The translations under genes were made by a program, and so were the position numbers. Shown piece by piece: positions 1-9,329 of a DNA stretch of 37,629 nucleotides (positions are counted from its first letter, which is position 1; the number at the start of each line of letters is the position of its first letter). Source of the stretch: CAYHWW01 sp964360145 (GTDB lineage: Bacteria > Bdellovibrionota > UBA1018 > CAYHWW01); the NCBI GenBank assembly GCA_964360145.1, contig CAYHWW010000016.1, forward strand, positions 1-37,629. Reading direction: 5' to 3'. Below the pieces are notes generated by a model. The model did not search any database. It was not told the origin of the DNA and was given only the letters and a program-made list of their open reading frames with translations.

Positions 1-2
1 TG

Positions 3-3000
3 GGCAGACGCCAGCTCAATGAAGCCGTGAGGCAGTTCGCCCGTAGCGCCCAGTACCGGGAGTTCATCATCAGTGCATCCCGGCGCACTTTAATGAGTGA
101 TCGTCCCGCCTCCGCCACGAGAAGCCCTGTACCTTGGGCCGAGATTTCCTTGGTTGAGGATTTGGCTGCGGAATACAACGAGCAATTCCCGGAACAGGCC
201 CGTGACATACTTCGAGGCCGTGCCCGCAGCACGTTTGCCCGCAGACTTTTAGAATCCAATGAGGATGCATTCCGCCAAAGGTATGCCCAGGGCCTTGCCC
301 AGGCGTTGGCTGACCGTGGCGTTGAGGCCATGACTTATGATGAGGAAGCGGCCCTGGAGGTTACTTTAGCGACGTCGTTGCTCACCGGCAACTCTGGAGC
401 GAGCGGCCCGCTGCCCTCCTTGGCTGATCTGGGATCTAGTCGTGGCGGTCCCCAGTACTGGGGCATACATCGCGCTCCCCACGCAGGTGATATGAGTAAG
501 GGCACTACGCGTAGGCTATTGCCCGCCGAAGTTGCTGATATCCGTGCGCGCGCCATATTGAGATCATCATTATCTTCCGAAAATAAGCGGGAACTTTTGA
601 GGGATTTCTTTTTGAACCCCATCCGCTGGCAAGAGTACCTTATCGTTTTTGACGCCCCTCGCCATTGGCTTCTGATTGATGATTCTGACGTAATTTCCCG
701 CGTGCTGCGCGCATTACGGGAGTCGGGCGCCATTGATTCCATCTATGACGTTTTTGCGGTGCTGCGCGAGCGGGACGACATGAGTCATGGTAGGCGTAGT
801 TTATATAGGGAGTACTTCCGCGTCGTAGAAGCCCTTGATTCCCATCTGCGCGAAGAACTTTCTTCAGCGCGGAACTACCAAGACCTTCATCGCTTCGTAC
901 ATGCCATTCTGGCACCCTTCAAAAACCCGTATCACGATGAAGAAAACATCCTCATCAATACGCGGAAGATCCGTGAGTTGAAGGATGCAGTTGCGGCTAA
1001 GGCAGCTACGCTGGTGTTGACGCCTGAGCAGCGGCTGGAACTTTTCTGGAACCTAACGACAACGGGGCAGTCATCTGGCACAGACGCACTCTTGAAGGAT
1101 TCACAGTTCCTCGCTTCACTCGACACGCTCACAAGCGAAAGAAGCACCTGGATCCGTCGCATCCTTTTGGGTCATCGTCTGAACAGCATTGGTCTTGAGC
1201 TGTCCATGGCAAGGCGGCTCATTGAGCCCATGGTGGCCTCCCTCACTCAGCACACGGTGGGTGTGCGGGAACTCGTAGGCTTACTTGAAGAGATCAATCG
1301 TCTTGTCCCCCGGGATTCCATGGGCAAGGACGAGCTTCTGGAGCAGATCGCCTGGGACCTTAGGCTCCGAGACCGGGCTCTCTTGAATCTCATCGAGGAC
1401 CACAAGTCCTACAACTGGCGTCGCGCCAATCCTATGTTGGCCAATTGGGCCTCCTTTTTCAGTGAGAACGTCCAGCGGCTCGATCGCAATGGCCTCATGG
1501 ATGCCATTGCATACTTCCGTGAGCCTGAGCACCGCCCTGTGCCTGCGAGCATGATCGAAGCCATGCGGCAGTCCGCCGTGGGCCGGGCGTTGAAGCTTGT
1601 CCAAGAGTCCAAGGCTCTTGAAACTGATGCCCGCTACGTGGAGGAGAACCTGCTTTATATCTCCACGCGCCAGCTTGAAACCCTGGCACTGAATGCGTCG
1701 CCGACGGAACGCATCCCCGTATTCGATCTTCTGCTCAATTCTGGCGGCGCCAACGGCGTGAGCGCAGCACAGGATTTTCCGCTGAATATCATCCAAGGAC
1801 ATTTGGGTTATGAGGCGGGATCCAACAACGAGATCTCCCTCATGGCGTTCCTTGAGGTCATTCCCCAGCACGAACGTACGGCGACACTGGCTTACATCCT
1901 GAGTACCAGCGGCCAGGATAAGAGCAGCATCAAGTCCCTCTTTCTTGTGGGCAAGGCCGTCGGCGTGAAAGCTGCGCAATTCGCGGCGACGTGGAAACTC
2001 TTCAGCGACCCGAATATCTTGCTTGAGCTGACGGAGCTTAAAGACAATGCCGACCCGCTGACGCTGGCGGAAGTGACCCAAATCCTTGATGACACCTTGA
2101 GTCCCGCAGAGCGGGCTCGCATCGTGAGTGTGGATAAGGTGCTCGGCTCTGCAAGTATCAAGACTGTTGTGCAGGTGACCCTATCTGATGGCCGCAAAGC
2201 AGTTGCGGCTCTTCGTAGGCCTTTTGCCGCGGAGCAGATTCGCAGCAACCTTGCACTAGCTCAGGCCTATCTCGCAAAACTCCGTGAGCGGGGTCTTTCG
2301 ATCCAGGCTGGACTCTTAGAGCCGATGATTGCCGCCGTTGAAGAGCAAATGACCCGCGAGATCGACTTCCGCATTGAGGCTGATCAACTGCGCTATGCGC
2401 GCACCTTCTACCAAAGTCTGAACAGCACTATGCGTAGCAGCCTCAATGGCTGGCACTTTGAAGTGCCTGCTCTGCTGGGCGAGTTCCAGGTCCGCGAAAA
2501 CTTGCTCTTTATGGAATTAGTGGAGGGCGAGGCCTTTGATGCACTGCCCGCCGGTGCTGAAAAACACCACGTTGGTAGTCAGATTGTCGAATCTTCGGCC
2601 ATCGGTTTGCTTGAGCGTGGCTGGCTTGATGCGGATCGCCATGCCCGCAACCAGCGCATCAATACGGCGACGAAGACTATTTCCTTCATCGACTTCGGCC
2701 AGGCCGTGAACTTCACAACGAGCGCTCTGCCTTGGCGCTCTGATGACCGCTACGTTCTCGCTCAGTTCATGAGGGCCTTGGCTCAGAGAAATGTCACAGG
2801 GCTTATTGAAAGCGGCCTGTTGATGGCGCGGAATCCCGTATCGCTGACAGCCGTGCAGCGCTCCACACTGGCAGCCCGTTTGAATGCCGCCATGGCATCT
2901 GGCGGCGATAACACCCAGCTCTTGGTCGATCTGCTGAAGTCCTTCAATGAGTCCGGCGTCATCTTTGCTGGCCGCTTCTCGTTCGGCGCGCTGAAAGGGC

Positions 3001-3179
3001 TGATGACGCTCTATGGTGAGGACTACGTTTCTCCTGCTGAGTTCGACGCCATCTTTGAACGCCATATCCGCGGCGTCTTGGGCCGAAAGGCCGTTCGTAC
3101 AGCGTTGGACTGGAGCCGATTCGGACGGGTGAATCCGCAGGATTGTGCTGCACTCTTAGGTGCTACACCTCTTAGGTGA
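3..3179 (+). CDS. Large helical protein with degenerate C-terminal ABC1/UbiB kinase-like domain (5' partial)
   Basis: The reading frame is open to the window edge, so the true start probably lies upstream; the first in-window start is GTG at 27 (1050 codons, used for numbering here). The first ~600 residues are charged, apparently helical and unrecognised. The last ~400 resemble the ABC1/UbiB atypical kinase family: KAAQ at 648-651 stands where the family has KxGQ, an alanine-type loop (ASIKTV) follows, then EIDFRIEAD (the ExD motif), DADRHARN at 868-875 in place of HADPHPGN, and DFG at 889-891. The nucleotide-binding lysine of VAVK is not evident: the segment reads VAALRRP at 726-732. Seen: motif pattern. 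Known: UbiB proteins are ATP-binding proteins of quinone metabolism. Inferred: this copy may be a pseudokinase partner of the next gene, which lies 84 nt downstream on the same strand. No quinone genes are nearby, so a UbiB role is not implied. Confidence 0.75.
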   Translation, partial: GRRQLNEAVRQFARSAQYREFIISASRRTLMSDRPASATRSPVPWAEISLVEDLAAEYNEQFPEQARDILRGRARSTFARRLLESNEDAFRQRYAQGLAQALADRGVEAMTYDEEAALEVTLATSLLTGNSGASGPLPSLADLGSSRGGPQYWGIHRAPHAGDMSKGTTRRLLPAEVADIRARAILRSSLSSENKRELLRDFFLNPIRWQEYLIVFDAPRHWLLIDDSDVISRVLRALRESGAIDSIYDVFAVLRERDDMSHGRRSLYREYFRVVEALDSHLREELSSARNYQDLHRFVHAILAPFKNPYHDEENILINTRKIRELKDAVAAKAATLVLTPEQRLELFWNLTTTGQSSGTDALLKDSQFLASLDTLTSERSTWIRRILLGHRLNSIGLELSMARRLIEPMVASLTQHTVGVRELVGLLEEINRLVPRDSMGKDELLEQIAWDLRLRDRALLNLIEDHKSYNWRRANPMLANWASFFSENVQRLDRNGLMDAIAYFREPEHRPVPASMIEAMRQSAVGRALKLVQESKALETDARYVEENLLYISTRQLETLALNASPTERIPVFDLLLNSGGANGVSAAQDFPLNIIQGHLGYEAGSNNEISLMAFLEVIPQHERTATLAYILSTSGQDKSSIKSLFLVGKAVGVKAAQFAATWKLFSDPNILLELTELKDNADPLTLAEVTQILDDTLSPAERARIVSVDKVLGSASIKTVVQVTLSDGRKAVAALRRPFAAEQIRSNLALAQAYLAKLRERGLSIQAGLLEPMIAAVEEQMTREIDFRIEADQLRYARTFYQSLNSTMRSSLNGWHFEVPALLGEFQVRENLLFMELVEGEAFDALPAGAEKHHVGSQIVESSAIGLLERGWLDADRHARNQRINTATKTISFIDFGQAVNFTTSALPWRSDDRYVLAQFMRALAQRNVTGLIESGLLMARNPVSLTAVQRSTLAARLNAAMASGGDNTQLLVDLLKSFNESGVIFAGRFSFGALKGLMTLYGEDYVSPAEFDAIFERHIRGVLGRKAVRTALDWSRFGRVNPQDCAALLGATPLR

Positions 3180-3263
3180 TATTAAGTTGACCAAAAACAA
3201 TAAATATTGATCTTGAGCTTGGCCCTAGGATAAGAGGCGCGGAACCCCTTTCTAAGGATTCCC

Positions 3264-6200
3264 GTGATCTTAGGTGCTTTAGCAGGATTTTTTTTCACAG
3301 CTTCCGTGGCTCAAGGGGCTACGGTTGATTGTCGCGCACTGCTCGTACCTGAAAGCCCTGCTAACGCACGGTCTAGGGTCACCGTTGCCGCGAGCTTCGT
3401 AGATGTATTGGGCCAGAACCTCGCAGCCCATACCTTAGAGAGCGGCAATGCCACCTTCTTCGGCTCACTATTAACCCTGGCCGAGCATACCCCGGGCGCG
3501 GCTGGTGATACCCTATTTGCCCGGCTGCGGGATCATGCCCAGTCTCGACTGAATACCAAAGAAGGCCGGGACGAGATGCGGGATATCGTGCTGGCCCTGC
3601 ACCGCGCCGGCCGGAACGAGGAGAGCCAGCGGCTCCTCAATCTGCTGCTCACAACCTTAGAGGCTGACCCTGCAGATCCGGACCGTTACGGTGACACCGC
3701 CGACGGCGTTATATTCGATCATGCAGTGAAGATTTTTGCTGATCTTGAAGTCCTCGGGCAGGCGGCCCAGGCACCACGGGTATTGATACTTCTGAACGAC
3801 CGCTATGAGCGCATGGTGAGCGGCTTCCCCATGTCTGTTCTTGAGCATCTGCGCACCATGACCGGTGTCACTTTCGGCGCAGAGGTTTATGGTGCCATAG
3901 CCCAGCGGCTGGAACCGCTTTGTCGCCTGCGCTTCGTCACCACCGACGAGATCCGCCAGCTCCTACGTGAATTAGCAGTCCGTGGCCCCATCGCCACCGG
4001 GGACCAGCGCGCCATGGAGAACTTGACGGAACACTTGGAGGGTAGGGACCATATCCTGTTCTTTGAAGAGGATGCGCTTAAAGTTCTCATGAAACGCAGT
4101 GTCTCCGCCAAGGACATCGGTGTGGCCGCGGAGAGTGCCGCCATGCCTCCAGAGGCGCGCCAGGCTGGCCGTGCATTGGTGACACGTCTTGTGAGAGGCA
4201 GCCTGGATGCCGCACGCCGCAAGTTTTTCGTGGATGTCTTGGAAGCTTATAGACGGAATCATCGTGACGAGCCTTACGACCCTCACGCCGATCCTGTTCC
4301 ATTGCTTGAGAGCATGGTGGACCCTGAACGCCAATGGGATCCGCGGTACGATGTGGCAAAAAAAAGCACCGATGACTTATGGGACATCGTGAGAACCCCG
4401 GGTCATGCCAAAGATTACATGGACTTCATCCTGGATCACCCCATGGCTCACTCTGTCTTGCCCTCTTTGCTGTGGGCGGTGAAGGAGGGGGGCATTCAAC
4501 TCAGCAAAGAAGAGGCCCTTGCTGTTTTCAAGCGCTGGGACGTGAGGTTGACCGAGACGCTGCGGCAGTTGGCGGCATCGGGTTATGTCAACCGGGCCTT
4601 CCCCATGGCGTCCCACATTCTCGCACGGGATAGTGAGCACACCGGCCTCGGCAGCCCCCCGTTCCCACGGGATCTTAATGGTAATTCTGTTTACACCGAG
4701 CATCGATTGGCTCAGGCCAAGCTCCTCATGATGCATGGCGATGATCCCGACATTGCAGCGCAGGCGCGATCTATTATGACAGGGCTTTCCGAAGAGCCTG
4801 GCCGGGTGCACTTCTTCGATGAGTTCATGCCCCTCATGACGAGCCTCTTCGGCAAGTTCGAGGGCGGGAGCTTCCATGTCACGGCCCATTACGCGCCTCT
4901 GATGGATAGCGCGTGGCACTACGCCCAGATGGCTGCTGTGGACTCGGCCCAGGGCGCTGTTTGGGCGCGCCGCGCACATGGCCTACTCATGGCCCACCTC
5001 GACGGGGTCACGGCTGCAGACCTTGGTCGGTATACGAAGGCCTATTTCGAGCGGGCCACCACGGCCTCCGCGGCAACCCTGCAAGCATTGCTTGATGCGG
5101 GCCTTCCTGAAGAGGCAGGTGGGCTTTTCCAGTTGATGGCCAGGAAGATTACGGAGTTTGAGGCAGCCATATTGGCGGAGAACCAGAAAGAGAGGGCCCA
5201 GGGCGGGGTCGCCATTGTGAGCGATGCGCTGGAGGACCACGACACCGCAAACCTGCGGTTTTACCGCCAACACATGGACATCGTTTTCGCCTCACGCATT
5301 GCCATGCTGAGGGGCCAGAATGTGGACTCCTTCCTGGAAGCCGTAGTGCGTGATGTGCAGTCCCGCCGCCACCGCTTTGATCCCCGTTCCGTCATCATGG
5401 CCGCAGGCGCCATGGCGGCGAATCCTCGCTATATCGAGCAGGGCCGTCGCCTTTTTGATCTTGCTGCCGACAAGCTCTCCCTCATCCGTGGCGATAGGCA
5501 GGACTTCGGCAAGGCCTCCGCCTATTTCTTCGATCTGCTGGAGAAGAGCCCCCTCGCTGAAGAAGCTAAGGATACGCTGGTCTTTCGCCTTGCGAACATG
5601 TCTGAACCCCAGGCGGGGGATGACTGGTACCAGCTGAATACCAGCATCGAAGAGTTCCTCAAGATTACGGATCGCATTCAAGAGGGTGAACGCCGCTATC
5701 CCAGAGCCAATGCCGAAGTCCTGCGCATTCTCTCTAGCTTGAGTCATCATCTCAGTTTTGAGAGCAACGACTTCTATGCCAAGGCCAAACTGGCCATGGC
5801 GGCATCAATCTTCAACCGTATGGTCAGGGGCCATGCCTACGTCATGGACGGCAACTATGCCGAGGCGGTGCTAGTCCTTTCCGATGATCCGTCTCACTTA
5901 CGCCGGGTGCGCACTCTCTTCCCCGGTTTTCTTGACAGCCGCAGTCAGAGGATTCCTCGTACCTCTGCTGGCGCCATAGACCTTTCAGCTGTGCGGGCGG
6001 AGTTGTACAATCGTAAGGCGACTTACCGCGCCGTACGGAGGGAGCTTGCGGCATTGGCTGGCAGCCGCGCTGTCACGCCCGCGCTGACCCATCTCCTCGA
6101 CGTGGTGGGTGAGATGCTGGGTCACGAAATAGCCGAAAGACGTAACGCATTAGCGCTTCAGCATCGCTCATCTGGTGAGGCAAAGGGAGATGCGCCCCGG

Positions 6201-8501
6201 CCCTCGGCGGCAGATGTCAGTGCGATGCGCGGTGCGCGCATACTTTTATCATTGTTGGAAGATGCCATTTCAAGCGCCACAGTGCGCATGACGCCGGTAC
6301 AGCAGCGGATTCTTGAAACCCTGGTGTCCTCTTCGGGTAAAGAGGAGGCTTTGGATAAGTTGGACATGGTGCGCTCTCTCCTTCAGCGTGAAAACATGCC
6401 CCTGAGGGCACTTGAGATCCTGCTCTACGCCATGGAGCGGGCAGATTATATCAGCCCCTTCGTCATGGATCAGTACCGTTCACGGGTGCGTTCTGCGCCA
6501 GTGGCTGAGAAGCAGTGGTTCTTCTCTGTCCTGCGTCGTCTTTCGGCCGATCCCAACCAGCCTAGAAACTTCAGTGACTCGCACCTCGCGTATTTCCTAT
6601 CGCCGGATCCCTTAAGGGAGGCATATTGGCAGCAATATTGGTCATGGCGAAATGCTGGCTACTTAGGCACCCGCGATGAAGCCCGCCACCCATTCTTGGG
6701 TTCCTTCGATAGTCGCAATCTGCGCATGGCCGCGTTATATGGGATTTCACGTTGGTCTGGGCACGGCCTAAGCGCTGCTGGCAACGTCCGGAAATTTCTC
6801 CGTATGCTCTATGTGGACCGCATGTACGACCCCTCAGCACCACGGGGGCTGAACTACCGTGTCACCGTGGATCAAATCCAAAGTAACCTTCGTGAGCTTG
6901 GTTCAGACGTCGTTTTTACCGCCGAGGAAAGAGCCGTCATTGAGGCCCAGCTCCTCACGGAGAGGGTACGTCTAGATCCCATTGGGTTTGCCACGCAGCT
7001 TCCGCAGCGCCCCTTTTGGGGGAATCTGGGCAGAGATGGGGCTTCGCTCTTCACTGCTGTCCCTCGGCTCGCTGAATTGCCGGAGCGCATCTACAGGCCG
7101 CTGGCGAAATTCGCCAGCACCAATGCTTTGGAATACGGGGACGACAAATTTCTGAATGCCTTTAGCATCATGTTTGGACAACATAACCTCACAGGCGCGG
7201 AGAAAACTCAGCTGATCACTGACCTTGACGCCATAGTTCTGGAAATGAATGACAAGATGGCTGTTATCGGTCGCACGCCGGACGGCAAGCTCCCCCAGGC
7301 CTTCAAGTCCCAGCCCGAGGTGGTGCGCTTCATTTTGGCGCAGTATTTCAGGCAGCTGCCCTTCGGGGAACGCGAGGCCATCCTGGGGGAGTTCGACGGC
7401 AACGGTGCCAGCTCCGGCCTCTCGGGGCCCGCGGCCCTGCGCCGCTTCTTCGAGCTGACGTCAACGGAGAAGATCGGCCAGTTTCTGAGCACTCGCAGCG
7501 ATTTGGTGCCTGAGGACTATCGCCGCGAATTGCAAAGCTTCCAGGAGAACGTCGCCGGCAGTTCCTGGGACGAGGTCAGGAGCACCATTGAAACCGAGTT
7601 GGGCCATCCCCTCACCACACTCTTCTCTCGCGTTGAAGAGCGGCCCCTGAACGTGGGCACCATCGGCGAAGTGTATCGGGCGTGGCGCCCTGACGGCACT
7701 GCAGTGGTCGTGAAAGTCATCACACCCAGCCGTCGCCGAGCCATGAAGACCATGCTGGAGCGCTTGAAGAGCGTCTCCCAGGTGCTGCAACGGGAAAGCC
7801 GCCGCTTCGCTCTCCATTTTGACGCGGATACCCTCTACGCCGAGTTTCGTCGTACCCTCGAGAGTGAGCTGGATTTCCGCAGCGAGATCGTCAACGCCGA
7901 CGCCATGGCAGCCACTCTCACTGAAGGGTTCTCCATCCCGCCCTTTCTGCGGGATCTCTCAAGCCCCAGCGTTTTAGTGCAGACCTTCGCTGATGGCGTG
8001 AACCCGCTGAGAGTGACCTCCGAAGAAATGCGTCGCTCGGTGGTTAACCGTCTCGGCCAACTTCTTATGGGCCAGATCTTGAACCACGGCCTTTTCCACG
8101 AAGACCTTCACCCGGGCAATTTCCGCGTGGTGGAGGCTACGGGCGCTGTTCAGCTCTTGGACTTTGGCCGCGTGGGTCATCTTAGCGCCACCGAGCGCCA
8201 GGCCCTGGTGCCGCTGCTCTTGGCGCTCAACCTCAAGCAAGGTGAGCAGGTCGTGGCGCTTTTGGATTCCGTGAAGGCTAGTAACCGCAGCTATGATCGC
8301 CCGTTGCTCACTGAGCGGGTCAGCGCCATCCTTCAAGGGCCGTCCGCCGGAGTGAATGGTGACACCATCAGCCGTATTTTCTTTGAGGCTGGCAGCGCGG
8401 GCCTCGCTATTCCATCTGGCTATATTCAGCTATTGAAGGGCCTTATGACCTTCGAGGGCACTGCACACCTTATGGGCGGCGAGATGCCTCACGGTTTCTG
8501 A
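3264..8501 (+). CDS. Giant protein with apparent signal peptide and intact C-terminal ABC1/UbiB kinase-like domain
   Basis: The protein is 1745 aa. The GTG start is chosen because AAGGA lies five bases upstream and an in-frame stop with no other start codon precedes it. The N-terminus (hydrophobic residues 2-15, then ASVAQG-A) looks like a signal peptide but has no basic residue before the core, so export is likely rather than certain. Residues ~25-1380 are helical, repeat-like and unrecognised. The C-terminal ~350 residues carry the complete ABC1 set: KIGQ 1403-1406, glycine-type loop NVGTIGEVY, lysine 1484 in VVVKV, ELD 1535-1537, HEDLHPGN 1612-1619 and DFG 1633-1635. Family members are normally ~550 aa, so this is about three times longer. 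It probably forms an operon with the preceding ABC1-like gene. Export of an ATP-binding fold would be unusual; a membrane-anchored topology is the alternative. Confidence 0.85.
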   Translation: MILGALAGFFFTASVAQGATVDCRALLVPESPANARSRVTVAASFVDVLGQNLAAHTLESGNATFFGSLLTLAEHTPGAAGDTLFARLRDHAQSRLNTKEGRDEMRDIVLALHRAGRNEESQRLLNLLLTTLEADPADPDRYGDTADGVIFDHAVKIFADLEVLGQAAQAPRVLILLNDRYERMVSGFPMSVLEHLRTMTGVTFGAEVYGAIAQRLEPLCRLRFVTTDEIRQLLRELAVRGPIATGDQRAMENLTEHLEGRDHILFFEEDALKVLMKRSVSAKDIGVAAESAAMPPEARQAGRALVTRLVRGSLDAARRKFFVDVLEAYRRNHRDEPYDPHADPVPLLESMVDPERQWDPRYDVAKKSTDDLWDIVRTPGHAKDYMDFILDHPMAHSVLPSLLWAVKEGGIQLSKEEALAVFKRWDVRLTETLRQLAASGYVNRAFPMASHILARDSEHTGLGSPPFPRDLNGNSVYTEHRLAQAKLLMMHGDDPDIAAQARSIMTGLSEEPGRVHFFDEFMPLMTSLFGKFEGGSFHVTAHYAPLMDSAWHYAQMAAVDSAQGAVWARRAHGLLMAHLDGVTAADLGRYTKAYFERATTASAATLQALLDAGLPEEAGGLFQLMARKITEFEAAILAENQKERAQGGVAIVSDALEDHDTANLRFYRQHMDIVFASRIAMLRGQNVDSFLEAVVRDVQSRRHRFDPRSVIMAAGAMAANPRYIEQGRRLFDLAADKLSLIRGDRQDFGKASAYFFDLLEKSPLAEEAKDTLVFRLANMSEPQAGDDWYQLNTSIEEFLKITDRIQEGERRYPRANAEVLRILSSLSHHLSFESNDFYAKAKLAMAASIFNRMVRGHAYVMDGNYAEAVLVLSDDPSHLRRVRTLFPGFLDSRSQRIPRTSAGAIDLSAVRAELYNRKATYRAVRRELAALAGSRAVTPALTHLLDVVGEMLGHEIAERRNALALQHRSSGEAKGDAPRPSAADVSAMRGARILLSLLEDAISSATVRMTPVQQRILETLVSSSGKEEALDKLDMVRSLLQRENMPLRALEILLYAMERADYISPFVMDQYRSRVRSAPVAEKQWFFSVLRRLSADPNQPRNFSDSHLAYFLSPDPLREAYWQQYWSWRNAGYLGTRDEARHPFLGSFDSRNLRMAALYGISRWSGHGLSAAGNVRKFLRMLYVDRMYDPSAPRGLNYRVTVDQIQSNLRELGSDVVFTAEERAVIEAQLLTERVRLDPIGFATQLPQRPFWGNLGRDGASLFTAVPRLAELPERIYRPLAKFASTNALEYGDDKFLNAFSIMFGQHNLTGAEKTQLITDLDAIVLEMNDKMAVIGRTPDGKLPQAFKSQPEVVRFILAQYFRQLPFGEREAILGEFDGNGASSGLSGPAALRRFFELTSTEKIGQFLSTRSDLVPEDYRRELQSFQENVAGSSWDEVRSTIETELGHPLTTLFSRVEERPLNVGTIGEVYRAWRPDGTAVVVKVITPSRRRAMKTMLERLKSVSQVLQRESRRFALHFDADTLYAEFRRTLESELDFRSEIVNADAMAATLTEGFSIPPFLRDLSSPSVLVQTFADGVNPLRVTSEEMRRSVVNRLGQLLMGQILNHGLFHEDLHPGNFRVVEATGAVQLLDFGRVGHLSATERQALVPLLLALNLKQGEQVVALLDSVKASNRSYDRPLLTERVSAILQGPSAGVNGDTISRIFFEAGSAGLAIPSGYIQLLKGLMTFEGTAHLMGGEMPHGF

Positions 8502-8581
8502 GGGCGCCCCCACCGGGATTCCCCTCTAGTCGTTGCGCTTCCAGCTTTGGTTTTTCCAATGCTACGGCTTTGATCTTTGAA

Positions 8582-8603
8582 TGGCGTCCGTGCCGGGAAT
8601 CGA
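8582..8603 (-). repeat. tRNA-Glu 3'-end-like remnant (candidate att site)
   Basis: This 22-bp stretch matches the 3' end of the tRNA-Glu at 9471-9492 at 18 of 22 positions and in the same orientation, including the CCA complement (tggcgtcc) and the T-arm core (ccggga-tcga). No tRNA can be folded around it: the 5' half of the T stem and a matching acceptor strand are absent. The position is what an att repeat left by tRNA-targeted integration would show, with the toxin-antitoxin genes between the two copies. The four mismatches mean chance similarity or an old, decayed site remain possible. Confidence 0.4.
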
Positions 8604-8717
8604 GTGATTGCACTGGCTTAACGGGTGACTAAGACAGCACTAAGACCAGTGCGTTACTGGGCGTTACAGAGCTGTCTATGCTGCCGTAATCATTAGACTA
8701 GTCAGTATTTGAAGCAC

Positions 8718-8755
8718 TTGCATTCGGTAATACATATGTTATAATAATGTTATAA
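8718..8755 (+). promoter_or_regulatory. Promoter with 11-nt-spaced operator repeats for the AbrB/Doc pair
   Basis: TTGCAT (8718-8723) and TATAAT (8740-8745) are separated by 16 bp, a good sigma-70-type promoter. Transcription would start about 8752, only ~6 nt before the ATG at 8758, and no Shine-Dalgarno sequence is present, so the message would be essentially leaderless. The 9-mer ATGTTATAA occurs at 8736-8744 and 8747-8755, one helical turn apart and covering the -10 element; GTTATAAC at 8749-8756 is also a perfect palindrome. This suits autorepression by the encoded AbrB-type protein, which is inferred. Confidence 0.6.
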
Positions 8756-8757
8756 CC

Positions 8758-8982
8758 ATGAAAAAGAAACTCTCAGTCGTTGGTAATAGCCTGGGTCTCC
8801 TGATCGAGAAACCCATCCTCGAGCTCCTCAATATCGACCGTGACACGGAACTCGATGTCACCACCGATGGCAATCGCCTCATCGTGGAGCCCATCCGCAA
8901 GCCCCGTCGGCAGCGGGTGGGGGAGTCCGTAGAGAAGGTCATGAAGAAGCATGACGCCACGTTTAGGAAACTCGCGAAGTGA
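8758..8982 (+). CDS. AbrB/MazE-family antitoxin (SpoVT-AbrB domain)
   Basis: This 74-aa protein has the swapped-hairpin AbrB pattern: KKKLSVVGNSLGLLIEKPIL followed by LNIDRDTELDV and NRLIVEPI, the standard DNA-binding N-terminal half of MazE/AbrB antitoxins. The basic C-terminal tail (RKPRRQRVGE onward) would be the toxin-binding part. It is the first gene of a two-gene toxin-antitoxin unit; its stop overlaps the GTG start of the Doc-like gene by four bases. Autoregulation is likely given the helically phased repeats over the promoter. The assignment rests on length, motif and partner, which agree well. Confidence 0.88.
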   Translation: MKKKLSVVGNSLGLLIEKPILELLNIDRDTELDVTTDGNRLIVEPIRKPRRQRVGESVEKVMKKHDATFRKLAK

Positions 8983-9236
8983 CCCCAGAGCCGGAGTTCC
9001 TCACAGTCGAGGAAGTGCTGTACATCCATGGGATGCAGCTTGAGCGCTACGGCGGGGCCGCGGGCATCCGTAACCAGGGGCTGCTTGAGTCCGCGGTGAT
9101 GACGCCACAGGCGTCATTCGGCGGTGAGCCCAATGACGTCGACGAGGAGCTTTATCAGGCGATGATTGATGTTTCTGCGCGCAAGCGGGATAAGGCTGGG
9201 TTGGCTGAATTGCTACGAACGCTTTCTGTCATCTAG
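8979..9236 (+). pseudogene. Doc (Fic-family) toxin with the catalytic core deleted in frame
   Basis: The 85-aa product begins like a normal Doc protein (FLTVEEVLYIHGMQLERYGG, then GLLESAV and PQASFGGE), and its last ~30 residues (DEELYQAMIDVSARKRDKAGLAELLR) match the usual Doc C-terminus. The middle of the family, with the HPFxDGNKR Fic motif that transfers phosphate or AMP to its target, is missing. Doc proteins are usually ~125-135 aa, so about 45-50 residues have been lost without breaking the frame. It should therefore be catalytically dead. The GTG start overlaps the antitoxin stop (GTGA), as in intact modules. Either this is a decaying toxin or the remnant is kept for its antitoxin-binding ends; the first is more likely. 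Confidence 0.8.
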
Positions 9237-9274
9237 TAGGATAAAAAAGGCGCACGGACGCAGCTCCACGTACC

Positions 9275-9329
9275 CCCCGGGGAGGGGTTCTTCATTTTTC
9301 AACAGCGCTAGTAAGTGGCGTCCCCACCG
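9275..9329. repeat. 55-bp repeat, left copy at contig end, ending inside a second tRNA-Glu 3' end
   Basis: These 55 bases are identical to 9430-9484 on the other side of the N gap. The last 14 bases (9316-9329) are the 3' end of a tRNA-Glu on the minus strand, cut off by the gap; the other 41 are the sequence just beyond the tRNA. Either two tandem tRNA-Glu genes with the same downstream flank exist here, or the contig ends overlap by an assembly k-mer of 55. Confidence 0.85.

Noticed and set aside
1281..2081. 266-codon open frame on the minus strand within the first ABC1-like gene
   Set aside because: No motif or ribosome site; it mirrors the codon-position bias of the real gene on the plus strand.
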